Shown: piece after piece, positions 7,768 to 15,540 of the stretch
Layout of the letters: every line of letters begins with the position of its first letter
Numbering within the stretch: the stretch's first letter is position 1
Assembly (NCBI GenBank): GCA_002347985.1
Contig: DDYM01000026.1
Coordinates: 1 to 16,014, forward strand
DNA: 16,014 bases
DNA from: Bacteroidetes bacterium UBA2234
Lineage (GTDB): Bacteria; Bacteroidota; Bacteroidia; NS11-12g; UBA955
Reading direction: 5' to 3'
Notes under the pieces: generated by a model
The model's database searches: none
What the model was told of the DNA's origin: nothing
The model's input: only the letters and a program-made list of their open reading frames with translations
Translations under genes and position numbers: made by a program

Positions 7768-7844
7768 AACTACTTTAACAACAATTGGTATTTATTTTGC
7801 AAAACAACAACAAAAACCGCAATTAAACGACTACATACACATCA

Positions 7845-9122
7845 ATGAGAATTTTCAAATTTGGAGGTGCCTCCATCAAAGACGCAGCAGGAGTAAAAAA
7901 TGTAGCCTCCATTCTTACCGAGAACAACTCCAATGATGTACTTGTAGTTATCAGCGCTATGGGCAAGACTACCAATGCGTTAGAAGCGGTTATCCATCAT
8001 TGTTATCACAAAACTGGGCAAGCACAATCTGCATTGCAAGTGGTGTTTGATTATCACAATACAATACTATCAGAATTATTTGAATCGGGTAATTTATTTG
8101 GTGTAAGCGACATCAAAAACCTCTATTTGGAGCTAGAATGCTTCATCGATAGCCCCAGCTCACAAGACGATTACGATTTTCTCTACGATCAAATCATTGG
8201 ATTTGGCGAATTGATTGCCACCAAAATCGTCAGCAACTACCTGTTATCCCAAGGAATTGAGAATCAGTGGATCGACGCCAGAAATTTTATCATCACCGAT
8301 TCTAGACACAGGGATGCCCGTGTTCAATGGAAAGAAACAGAAAAGGTGATTCAATCCCGCCTGTTACCTATAGCCAAGAAAAACTTAGTCATCACACAAG
8401 GTTTTATCGGCAGAGGCAGCAACGGAGAAACCACCACCCTGGGTAGAGAAGGCTCTGATTACAGTGCGGCAATTTTTGGCAGCATCCTAGGAGCGGATAG
8501 CATTACCATCTGGAAAGATGTGGCAGGGGTCATGAATGCCGATCCCAAGAAATTTGAGAATGCCGTTTTGATTCCAACCCTTACCTATAACGATGCAATT
8601 GAATTGGCCTATTACGGCGCCTCCGTCATACACCCAAAAACAATCCAACCCCTGAAAGCCAATCATATTCCACTTTTTGTGCGATCGTTTTTAAATCCTA
8701 CGGCCATGGGGACCAAGGTGAGCGACGACAATTCCCGCATCGAGGTGGCATGTAAAATACACAAAGACAATCAATTACTGTTAGAAATAAGCACCAAAGA
8801 TTTCACTTTCATTGCCGAAGACCATCTCAAAGAGATTTTTCAAGCCATGTCCGAAAACAAGGTGAGATGCAATTTGATGCAAAACAGCGCCATTGTTTTT
8901 CGTTGTGTCATCGACAATAAGGAAAATAAGCACGAACCTTTAATCAAAGCACTGGAAACGTTGGGACTCGCCGTTTCGGTTATGAACAGTTTAGAATTGC
9001 TAAGCATTTACCATCCGGAAGGCGAATTTGATTCCGCAATTCAAAAAGCAGCCCATCAAAAAGTGGTTCTGCAACAGAACATGGGCAACTCAATTCACTA
9101 TCTGCTTACAGACGCAAGTTAA
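7845..9122 (+). CDS. lysC: Monofunctional aspartate kinase, short ACT region
   Basis: 425 residues. It phosphorylates aspartate to aspartyl-4-phosphate, opening the lysine, threonine and methionine branch (and diaminopimelate for the cell wall). The kinase domain shows KFGGAS (5-10), SAMGKTTNA (37-45), GFIGRGSNGETTTLGREGSD (186-205) and WKDVAGVMNADP (223-234), all intact; Ser10 replaces the Thr of the usual KFGGTS, a variant I associate with Bacteroidota. From about residue 305 an ACT-like region follows, but the second ACT unit appears shortened (only about 40 residues after 385), so feedback regulation may differ from that of ~450-residue enzymes. No homoserine dehydrogenase is fused. The start is ATG at 7845, and the stop overlaps that of the LysM gene on the other strand by 4 nt. 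Confidence 0.92.
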   Translation: MRIFKFGGASIKDAAGVKNVASILTENNSNDVLVVISAMGKTTNALEAVIHHCYHKTGQAQSALQVVFDYHNTILSELFESGNLFGVSDIKNLYLELECFIDSPSSQDDYDFLYDQIIGFGELIATKIVSNYLLSQGIENQWIDARNFIITDSRHRDARVQWKETEKVIQSRLLPIAKKNLVITQGFIGRGSNGETTTLGREGSDYSAAIFGSILGADSITIWKDVAGVMNADPKKFENAVLIPTLTYNDAIELAYYGASVIHPKTIQPLKANHIPLFVRSFLNPTAMGTKVSDDNSRIEVACKIHKDNQLLLEISTKDFTFIAEDHLKEIFQAMSENKVRCNLMQNSAIVFRCVIDNKENKHEPLIKALETLGLAVSVMNSLELLSIYHPEGEFDSAIQKAAHQKVVLQQNMGNSIHYLLTDAS

Positions 9123-10333
9123 TTGGCGGAGCGTACTTTCAGTCGCTGTCCAACGTTGATTTGGTTGGTCGACAACGAATTCCAAAATCGAATCTGTTCC
9201 ACTGTGACCCCATACGATTTAGAAATGGAATACAAGGTCTCCCCAGACTTTACAAAATGATACGTGTCTTGCATTTGGCCTGTTACGGGAGAAACATCGT
9301 TGCTCATAAATTTGCGATAATCGATGGGCTTTGCTGTCTGCATTTTACTCGCCGTATCGCTTCCAGGAATCAATGTAGTGGGCGGGTTGGAACGTTTCGA
9401 GCGAAGGTTTAACACTTCCCCTGGCTGCACTTCTTCCCCTGGCTCCAAACGATTGAGTTTATAAAGATGCTTCACCTTCACGCCATATTGTTGCGATATT
9501 TCACGCATACTTTCACCGGGTTTTACCAAGTGATTTGTTTCTGTAGAACGACGTCTTTTGGGCTTTAAATAGATGATTTCCCCGGGATTTAACATTTGTC
9601 CTTTTTCGATATCGTTGTATTTGTAAATCTGCCAAACACCCATATTGTACCTAGCTGCCAAAGCTTCTGGCGTTTCTCCAGGCTTGGCAATGATGGCTTG
9701 AATTCCATTGACCTCAGACACCCCGGCCAAAGGCGAATTTCCTGAATTAGAGGAATTATTGGTATTGTCGTTGGATGGAATCACATAGTCATCGCCCATA
9801 ACCACCATACTATCGAACTGACCCAAATGATACTTTTCAATCACCCCAATCAAAATGTTGGCATAAGATGGATTGGTAGCATAACCCGCCTCTCTCAAAC
9901 CCGTTGCCCATCCCTTATAATCAGTGGCGCTTAACTCAAAAAGCGGGAAATATCTTTTGCTATTTTTTAGGAATAAGGAATGGTCGCGATAACTTTCATA
10001 TACTGAAGGATACCCCCGAAAGCACTCATCTTTTGCATCGTCATCAGCCAAACAGAACGTCCCCGTCCAATTGCTTCTGCATTTGATCCCGAAGTGATTG
10101 TTGCAATTTTTTGCCAATTTGCTATTGCCGCTAGCACTCTCAAGTACCCCCTGACCCAGCGTAATGCTTGCAGGTACGCCATGCATTCGCATCTCCTGCA
10201 TCGCTATCGATTTAAATGAGTCGATGTACTCTCTTGTACTCATCAATTGGCCTTTTAATTCCACCAAATTCATGAGTCCGAATAATAAAAACACCACACC
10301 TACCCTAACACCTCGTGACCAATTCCAATTCAT
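9119..10333 (-). CDS. Glucosaminidase (GH73/FlgJ-like) with three LysM domains
   Basis: 404 residues from ATG at 10333. A signal peptide (about 1-29, ending LKGQ) is followed by a GH73-type N-acetylglucosaminidase domain (about 31-170). This has the catalytic-Glu motif GQGVLESASGNS (Glu65) and the NHFGIKC, DDAKDECFRGY and AGYATNPSYA motifs. After a Ser/Asn-rich linker come three LysM repeats at about 217-256, 267-310 and 358-404, each with the PGE or SGE-T/S/M opening and a final LN-PGE or N-VGQ strand. It should bind and cut peptidoglycan in the periplasm, probably in cell-wall remodelling or division. An in-frame ATG at 10351 would add six residues (MLRFVS) and cannot be excluded; 10333 gives a more compact signal peptide and follows a TAnnTTTG box. 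It is divergent from dsbD and its stop overlaps that of the aspartate kinase. Confidence 0.88.
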   Translation of the reverse strand: MNWNWSRGVRVGVVFLLFGLMNLVELKGQLMSTREYIDSFKSIAMQEMRMHGVPASITLGQGVLESASGNSKLAKNCNNHFGIKCRSNWTGTFCLADDDAKDECFRGYPSVYESYRDHSLFLKNSKRYFPLFELSATDYKGWATGLREAGYATNPSYANILIGVIEKYHLGQFDSMVVMGDDYVIPSNDNTNNSSNSGNSPLAGVSEVNGIQAIIAKPGETPEALAARYNMGVWQIYKYNDIEKGQMLNPGEIIYLKPKRRRSTETNHLVKPGESMREISQQYGVKVKHLYKLNRLEPGEEVQPGEVLNLRSKRSNPPTTLIPGSDTASKMQTAKPIDYRKFMSNDVSPVTGQMQDTYHFVKSGETLYSISKSYGVTVEQIRFWNSLSTNQINVGQRLKVRSAN

Positions 10334-10338
10334 AGAAA

Positions 10339-10346
10339 CAAACCTA
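10339..10346 (-). promoter_or_regulatory. Possible -7 box directly before the LysM-glucosaminidase start
   Basis: On the minus strand this reads TAGGTTTG, a full TAnnTTTG match, with only 5 nt before the ATG at 10333. That would give an almost leaderless mRNA. The nearest TTTG upstream (10376-10373) is 26 nt away, longer than usual, so support is weak. Confidence 0.3.
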
Positions 10347-10440
10347 AGCATTGAATTCTATGTCGTCCCGAGCAAATTATCCAAGGAATGTGAACTACCT
10401 AGTGAATTTTCAACGATAAATCCCGAAATTTGTACATACC

Positions 10441-12561
10441 ATGTTAAAACGTTTTCTATTAACGCTGCTAACAATTTTATCAGTTGCGCAGATGTCTGCC
10501 GCCGGTTTCCCCAAGCCCAAATTTGTAGCAACCTTTTCAAAATCTTCTGCCAAATCCGGCGATATCATTGAAATCATCATTCGATTTGATGTTGCAAAAG
10601 GGTTTCACGTGTACAGCGAAAAAAGCGATTGTCCTGAAGACGATGGCCCGATTAGAGCAAGTATAGATTTTACGCCCAAGGCCTCTTACCAATTGGTTGG
10701 AAAATTTTACGGTGTGGGCGATCACATGGTGAAGGAGACCGACATTTGGAATTGCAGCACAGGCGAATTTGTTGGAAAGGGTGAATTCCGTCAGAAAATC
10801 AAAGTGTTAAGTTCAATTGATGGCAATGGCATCGAAATGATTTTCAACGGTCAAATCTGCAATGAAAGCGGGTGCGACAATATTCGCGACCAGAAAATCA
10901 ACACCCCCACTTTAACTGTCACGGGCCCAACGTTGGCGGCCAACCCTGCTTCAACAACCAGTACAGAAGGAGCAAATCCTGCGGAAATCGAAGGACAAAA
11001 CAACGATTCAAATCAAATTGCGATTCCTGCCAACGCGGAATCGAACACGGACCAACCTGCCTATCGCAGCGGAAAATCAGTTGCCGCCAAAACTTTCAAT
11101 GGCATGGCCGGCGAAGAGAAAAGCGAAGGATTCATGGGATTGTTCATTCTTGCCTTTTTAAGCGGTCTTACAGCCTTGTTAACGCCTTGTGTGTTCCCAA
11201 TGATTCCAATGACCGTTTCTTTTTTCATCAAAAACAACAATAGAAAAATTGCGCTGCGCGATGCGGGTATTTTCTCTTTGAGTTTGATTGGATTCTATAC
11301 GATCCTGGGAACGATTGTGGCCATGACCTTCGGTTCAAACGCCGTAAACTTTATCAGCACCCACTGGATCCCCAATATTTTCTTTACGTTGATATTCATC
11401 GTTTTTGCCGCGAGTTTCTTCGGCGCGTTTGAAATCACCTTGCCTTCATGGATTGTCAATAAAGTGGATCAACAGGCAGACAAAGGTGGTATCACCGGCG
11501 CGATATTCATGGCTGTTACCATTGCTTTGGTTTCATTTTCTTGCACTGGCCCCATCGTTGGAACCGTTTTGGTTGAGGCGGTACATGGGGATAAACTCAG
11601 GCCCATTATCGGAATGTTTGGATTCTCCTTGGCTTTTGCATTGCCTTTTGGTATGCTTGCCCTGTTCCCCTCTTGGTTAAACAACTTGCCAAAAAGTGGC
11701 GGTTGGTTGAACAGCGTTAAAGTTGTTTTGGGCTTTGTGGAATTAGCCTTTGCATTAAAATTCCTGAGTATTCCAGACCAAACCTACCATTGGGGCATTC
11801 TTGATCGCGAAATTTATCTCAGCATTTGGATTGTCATTTTTAGTTTGATGGGACTGTATTTGTTGGGAAAAATCAAATTCTCGCACGACAGTGATGTGAA
11901 TTATTTAAGTGTCCCTCGACTGGGTCTTGTGATTGCAACATTCACTTTTGTAGCATACATGATACCGGGATTGTGGGGCGCTCCCTTGAAAGGCTTAGCA
12001 GGTTATCTGCCACCTTTAAGTACACAAGACTTCAACAGCAATATCAAGGGCGGGGCCCACGGCGAAGGCAATATCACAACTACACCCTCCTATGCCAACG
12101 AATTGCACATTCCTCATGGTTTGGTTGGATATTACGATTACGACGAGGCGTTGGCTGCAGCCAAAGAATTGAAAAAACCCTTATTTATTGATTTTACAGG
12201 ACACGGTTGTGTAAACTGTCGAAAAATGGAAGAAAAAGTTTGGTCCGATGAAGCGGTATTGGCCATCTTGAAGAAAGACTACGTCATCGTATCGCTTTAT
12301 GTGGACGATAAAAAAATCAAATTGCCTAGCAGTCAATGGTTCACCACACCGGATGGAAAGAAAATTACTGGTCTCGGCGATAAGAACGCATTTATCGAAG
12401 AACTCTATTTTGGCAAAACCACGCAGCCTTTGTACTGTTTATTAGACCAAAACGAAAATTTATTGCAACCGGCACTCGGCGCAGACCATTTTCAGTTCAA
12501 AGTGGACCCCTTTGTTGAGTTTTTGAAAAACGGCAGCACTGAATTCAACAAGCGTAAATAA
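10441..12561 (+). CDS. dsbD: Thiol:disulfide interchange protein DsbD
   Basis: 706 residues in the full three-part DsbD layout. Signal peptide (1-20). An N-terminal periplasmic DsbD-alpha domain (about 25-160) has the redox pair Cys140 and Cys145 in GQICNESGC. A polar linker (about 161-228) follows. The membrane domain (about 230-515) has some eight hydrophobic segments and the buried pair Cys250 (LLTPCVFPMIP) and Cys368 (SFSCTGP). The C-terminal thioredoxin-like domain (about 560-700) has the CVNC active site at 590-593 and a cis-Pro-type TTQPLY segment (660-665). It passes electrons from cytoplasmic thioredoxin to periplasmic partners, keeping cysteines reduced for disulfide repair or cytochrome c maturation. 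Two extra cysteines, Cys64 and Cys105, lie in the alpha domain. It starts the rightward run dsbD-gmhA-nucleoside transporter, with 6 nt to gmhA. Confidence 0.94.
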   Translation: MLKRFLLTLLTILSVAQMSAAGFPKPKFVATFSKSSAKSGDIIEIIIRFDVAKGFHVYSEKSDCPEDDGPIRASIDFTPKASYQLVGKFYGVGDHMVKETDIWNCSTGEFVGKGEFRQKIKVLSSIDGNGIEMIFNGQICNESGCDNIRDQKINTPTLTVTGPTLAANPASTTSTEGANPAEIEGQNNDSNQIAIPANAESNTDQPAYRSGKSVAAKTFNGMAGEEKSEGFMGLFILAFLSGLTALLTPCVFPMIPMTVSFFIKNNNRKIALRDAGIFSLSLIGFYTILGTIVAMTFGSNAVNFISTHWIPNIFFTLIFIVFAASFFGAFEITLPSWIVNKVDQQADKGGITGAIFMAVTIALVSFSCTGPIVGTVLVEAVHGDKLRPIIGMFGFSLAFALPFGMLALFPSWLNNLPKSGGWLNSVKVVLGFVELAFALKFLSIPDQTYHWGILDREIYLSIWIVIFSLMGLYLLGKIKFSHDSDVNYLSVPRLGLVIATFTFVAYMIPGLWGAPLKGLAGYLPPLSTQDFNSNIKGGAHGEGNITTTPSYANELHIPHGLVGYYDYDEALAAAKELKKPLFIDFTGHGCVNCRKMEEKVWSDEAVLAILKKDYVIVSLYVDDKKIKLPSSQWFTTPDGKKITGLGDKNAFIEELYFGKTTQPLYCLLDQNENLLQPALGADHFQFKVDPFVEFLKNGSTEFNKRK

Positions 12562-12567
12562 CAAAGC

Positions 12568-13146
12568 ATGAATCGCATCGAAACTCATTTCGAGGAAGCA
12601 CTGAAAACCCTCACTGCATTTGCAGCGGACAAGGAACAGATGCAAAATATTCAAACTGCCGCCAACGCCATGATCAACCAACTGAAAGCGGGAGGCAAAA
12701 TCCTTTCCTGTGGTAACGGTGGAAGTCATTGCGATGCCATGCACTTTGCCGAAGAGCTGACCGGAAGATATCGCGGGAACCGACCCGGAATTGCAGCTAT
12801 AGCAATTAGTGATGTGAGCCACATTAGCTGCGTAGGGAATGATTACGGATTTGACCAGGTTTTTTCACGATACGTGGAAGCGGTGGGCACCAAAGGCGAT
12901 GTACTCTTGGGGATCAGCAGCAGCGGCAACAGCACCAACGTAATCAATGCCATGGAAGCAGCCAAAAACAAAGGAATGATAGTGATTGGGCTAACTGGAA
13001 AAGACGGTGGCAAAATGGCCCCTTTGTGCGATGTGGAAATTCGTGCACCCCACTCCGAATTCGCTGATCGCGCCCAAGAAATTCATATCAAAGTCATCCA
13101 TGCCCTCATTGACAGTATTGAAGTAGGCCTAGGTTACAGTAAATAG
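12568..13146 (+). CDS. gmhA: Phosphoheptose isomerase GmhA
   Basis: 192 residues, the same length as I recall for E. coli GmhA. This SIS-domain enzyme turns sedoheptulose 7-phosphate into D-glycero-D-manno-heptose 7-phosphate, the first step to the ADP-heptose of lipopolysaccharide cores. The motifs are intact: [20 protein letters not shown] (46-65), [13 protein letters not shown] (79-91), GISSSGNS (115-122) and the C-terminal EIHIKVIH (171-178). By alignment with E. coli, Glu63 and His178 match its catalytic Glu65 and His180. The protein reads strikingly like the enterobacterial enzyme over its central part. It starts 6 nt after the dsbD stop and is 16 nt before the transporter gene. Confidence 0.95.
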   Translation: MNRIETHFEEALKTLTAFAADKEQMQNIQTAANAMINQLKAGGKILSCGNGGSHCDAMHFAEELTGRYRGNRPGIAAIAISDVSHISCVGNDYGFDQVFSRYVEAVGTKGDVLLGISSSGNSTNVINAMEAAKNKGMIVIGLTGKDGGKMAPLCDVEIRAPHSEFADRAQEIHIKVIHALIDSIEVGLGYSK

Positions 13147-13162
13147 TTGTATTATTGCCGAG

Positions 13163-14395
13163 ATGCAGTTTATTGGATTTATCGGAATCGTTGTCATTCT
13201 AGCCCTCGCCTTCCTCCTTTCAAACAACAGAAAGGCCATCAATTATCGCACCGTGGGTGTAGGTTTATTGATTCAAGTTATCTTGGCGGTCTTTATTTTA
13301 AAGACACCCGTGGGCAAATCCGTTTTCGGATTCCTGGGTAAAATCGTTCAAAAATTGCTTCAATTTTCCGACAAGGGCGCTGAATTCATATTTGGACCAT
13401 TGGCGAGAGATTCCCAAATGCAAGAAGTTTTCGGACAGAATTTTATCTTCTTTTTCCGAGTGATGCCAACCATCATTTTCATTGCGGTATTGGTAAAAAT
13501 CTTCTACCATCTGGGCGTTCTACAGTGGATAATCAAACAAATCGCAAAAGGAATGCACTACACGATGCGAGTGAGTGGTAGTGAGGCTTTGAGCAATATT
13601 TCCTCGGCCTTCGTAGGTCAAGTAGAAGCACAATTGATGATTGGCCCTTACGTAAAAGGGATGACGAACAGTGAATTATTGGCATCGATGACAGGGTCCA
13701 TGGCCTGCATCGCAGGGGGAGTAATGGCCACTTATATTCAAATGGGGATTGACGCTTCGAGTTTATTGGCAGCGAGTATCATGGCCGCACCGGGCGCATT
13801 GGTTATTTCCAAGATTGTATGGCCCGAAACCGAAGTCAGTGAAACAGCCGGAACGGTGAAATTAGAAGTAAAAAAGGAAAACGCGAACCTACTCGATGCC
13901 ATTTCTCAGGGAGCATCCGAAGGCCTTGGCGTAGCCCTAAACGTTGTGGCTATGTTGCTCGGATTCCTTGCACTAATCTATTTGTGCGATTATTTACTGG
14001 CGAGCATTGGCAACCTCTGGGGTGCCCACTTGACTCTTGAAAGCATACTAGGCTATGTATTTTCCGGCTTTGCCTATGTGATGGGAGTTCCAAGTCAAGA
14101 CATTCATACGGTTGGCGGTTTGATGGGTACTAAATTGGTAGTAAACGAATTTGTTGGGTACTTACACCTGAAGGATGTGGCGAGCACATTACAGCCAATT
14201 AGTGTTGTCATCGCGACATTTGCGCTGTGCGGATTTGCAAACTTTAGTTCCATCGCAATCCAAGTAGGTGGTATTGGGAAAATCGCCCCTTCTCGTCGTA
14301 CAGATTTAGCAAAATTGGGTTTCAAAGCCCTTCTTTGCGGAACATTGGCTAACTATTTAAGCGCAACCATAGCGGGAATATTGCTGTGGTTCTAA
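13163..14395 (+). CDS. Concentrative nucleoside transporter (CNT/NupC family)
   Basis: 410 residues and strongly hydrophobic, with an N-terminal region, inner gate hairpins and C-terminal core as in Vibrio cholerae vcCNT, which it resembles throughout (SNNRKAIN, RTVG, FRVMPTIIF, YHLGVLQW, the MAAPG motif and CGFANFSSIAI). It should bring nucleosides across the inner membrane with Na+ or H+. Most ligand-contact positions known from vcCNT are kept: Gln153 and Glu155 in HP1/TM4, Glu329 in NEF (328-330), and Asn360 with the SS pair (362-363). The position usually Thr or Ser in G-Q-T/S-E is Val154 here. The start is ATG at 13163, 16 nt after gmhA. It ends 28 nt before the convergent rhomboid gene, with a small hairpin between them. 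Confidence 0.9.
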   Translation: MQFIGFIGIVVILALAFLLSNNRKAINYRTVGVGLLIQVILAVFILKTPVGKSVFGFLGKIVQKLLQFSDKGAEFIFGPLARDSQMQEVFGQNFIFFFRVMPTIIFIAVLVKIFYHLGVLQWIIKQIAKGMHYTMRVSGSEALSNISSAFVGQVEAQLMIGPYVKGMTNSELLASMTGSMACIAGGVMATYIQMGIDASSLLAASIMAAPGALVISKIVWPETEVSETAGTVKLEVKKENANLLDAISQGASEGLGVALNVVAMLLGFLALIYLCDYLLASIGNLWGAHLTLESILGYVFSGFAYVMGVPSQDIHTVGGLMGTKLVVNEFVGYLHLKDVASTLQPISVVIATFALCGFANFSSIAIQVGGIGKIAPSRRTDLAKLGFKALLCGTLANYLSATIAGILLWF

Positions 14396-14403
14396 TAGAA
14401 TTG

Positions 14404-14419
14404 GCATTGAATACAATGC
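14404..14419. terminator. Small hairpin between convergent genes, possible bidirectional terminator
   Basis: GCATTG and CAATGC form a perfect 6-bp stem around an AATA loop, filling most of the 28-nt gap between the nucleoside transporter and the rhomboid gene. There is no U-tract on either side and the stem is short, so a role in termination is only suggested by position. Confidence 0.35.
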
Positions 14420-14423
14420 AGCA

Positions 14424-15086
14424 TTACGCCTCCTGATTTACATCAAATTGCATATATGGATCATCCGGCGCTTGAAGCTTAGCGGGTTGTTTCCGTCTCC
14501 ATCTTAAACCCAAACTGAGCGCCAATACAACCCCAGCAATTGAACCGGCAATATGTCCTTCCCATGACACCTTTGGATCAATCGGAAGCAATCCCCATAT
14601 AAATCCGCCCATCCACACAAATACCATAAACATCACAGACAATGTCGCTTTATCGCGATGAATCACCCCCGTGGTAATCAAGAAAAAGGAAAATGCATAG
14701 ACCCACAACGAAGCACCAATATGAGAGGTATGAGGGGATCCAATAAGCCAAAGTAATACGATCGACAGTATATGTTGAAGCACCCAAAACAGCAACCATC
14801 GATTGGGGAATAGGACGATAAAAAGAATGGACAAAACCACAAGTGAAGTGAAATTGCCCAGAAAATGTTCCAAATTACCATGTAAAAAAGGACCAAAAAA
14901 CTGAGCCAAAAACACTGAGGTATCGTGGGGTCGAATGCTACACTTGGCCAAATCCGGTCCCCATGGAGTTAAAACCGACCAATGCAAAACATCAAAATAC
15001 TGAAAAAATGAAACAAACAACAATACGAGGCAAATCCACAAAATCGACACCCGGGGTGATTGATTCTTCACAGGGTTTGAGTTCAT
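14424..15086 (-). CDS. Rhomboid-family intramembrane serine protease
   Basis: 220 residues with about six membrane segments. The rhomboid active site is intact: Ser126 in GASLWVYA (124-131), His178 in EGHIAGSIAG (177-186), and the helper HxxxN as His74 to Asn78 in LEHFLGN. This predicts an active inner-membrane protease that cuts transmembrane proteins near the periplasmic face; the substrate is unknown. The ATG at 15086 is 1 nt after the acetyltransferase stop and gives a short basic N-terminus; another in-frame ATG at 15107 would add seven residues and overlap that gene. It is the last gene of the three-gene minus-strand unit. Polar C-terminal tail (196-220) is cytoplasmic or periplasmic and has no known domain. 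Confidence 0.88.
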   Translation of the reverse strand: MNSNPVKNQSPRVSILWICLVLLFVSFFQYFDVLHWSVLTPWGPDLAKCSIRPHDTSVFLAQFFGPFLHGNLEHFLGNFTSLVVLSILFIVLFPNRWLLFWVLQHILSIVLLWLIGSPHTSHIGASLWVYAFSFFLITTGVIHRDKATLSVMFMVFVWMGGFIWGLLPIDPKVSWEGHIAGSIAGVVLALSLGLRWRRKQPAKLQAPDDPYMQFDVNQEA

Positions 15087-15087
15087 T

Positions 15088-15537
15088 TTAGAAATCAATA
15101 TACGCATTCAACCATTCGGACTCGAAACTTGCTTGGTATCGACGATAAAATTCAATGGCAGGCTCATTCCAATCCAATACTTGCCAAACCATTCTTGAAT
15201 AATTCTGGTTTTTCGCATAATCGATACATTGTTCAAACAGTGCTTTGCCTATCCCCATTCCACGCGCATTTTCAGTTACAACAAGATCTTCCAAGTACAG
15301 TACTGGCCCTTTCCAGGTAGAATATCTAATGTAACAAAGAGCCATTCCTACGACATTGCCTTGCATTTCGGCAACCCAAGAAATAAAAAGAGGGTTTTCA
15401 CCAAATCCGCATTTTAATAAAGTTTCTTCTGTGGCAATGACTTCATTGGGAGCTTTTTCGAAAAGCGCCAATTCATGAATCAACCGCATAATTGCGGAAA
15501 CATCGGTGGAAATAGATTGTCTAACGAGGAACGACAC
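15088..15537 (-). CDS. GNAT acetyltransferase, SSAT (diamine/polyamine)-like
   Basis: 149 residues from a GTG at 15537, 3 nt after the stop of the small T9SS protein; no ATG offers a complete domain. The GNAT fold is complete, with the acetyl-CoA loop ARGMGIG (91-97) and the preceding beta-4 YLEDLVV (81-87). The pattern HELALFEKAP (21-30), CGFGENPLF (43-51) and WNEPAIEFYRR (123-133) closely follows spermidine/spermine N1-acetyltransferase, including Tyr131 at the place of its catalytic Tyr140. Likely substrates are polyamines, diamines or thialysine-like amines, with acetyl-CoA as donor, in the cytoplasm. Substrate choice within this family cannot be read from sequence alone. Confidence 0.87.
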   Translation of the reverse strand: MSFLVRQSISTDVSAIMRLIHELALFEKAPNEVIATEETLLKCGFGENPLFISWVAEMQGNVVGMALCYIRYSTWKGPVLYLEDLVVTENARGMGIGKALFEQCIDYAKNQNYSRMVWQVLDWNEPAIEFYRRYQASFESEWLNAYIDF

Positions 15538-15540
15538 GAA

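Noticed and set aside
7768..7844. Promoters for the divergent fbp and aspartate kinase genes
   Set aside because: The best candidate, TTATTTTG at 7792-7799, misses one consensus base and lacks a -33 partner; no box was found on the fbp strand.
10164..10571. A 135-codon plus-strand open frame across the divergent LysM/dsbD region
   Set aside because: It is antisense to the LysM gene and out of frame with dsbD, both well supported; its translation shows no family motif.
13147..13341. A 64-codon open frame beginning right after gmhA
   Set aside because: It overlaps the start of the nucleoside transporter in another frame, and the transporter frame has clear family motifs from its first residues.
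14424..15086. Rhomboid as a rhombosortase acting on a GlyGly-CTERM protein
   Set aside because: No GlyGly-CTERM tail (Gly-rich motif, membrane helix, basic end) occurs in the window; the neighbouring secreted protein has a T9SS tail instead.
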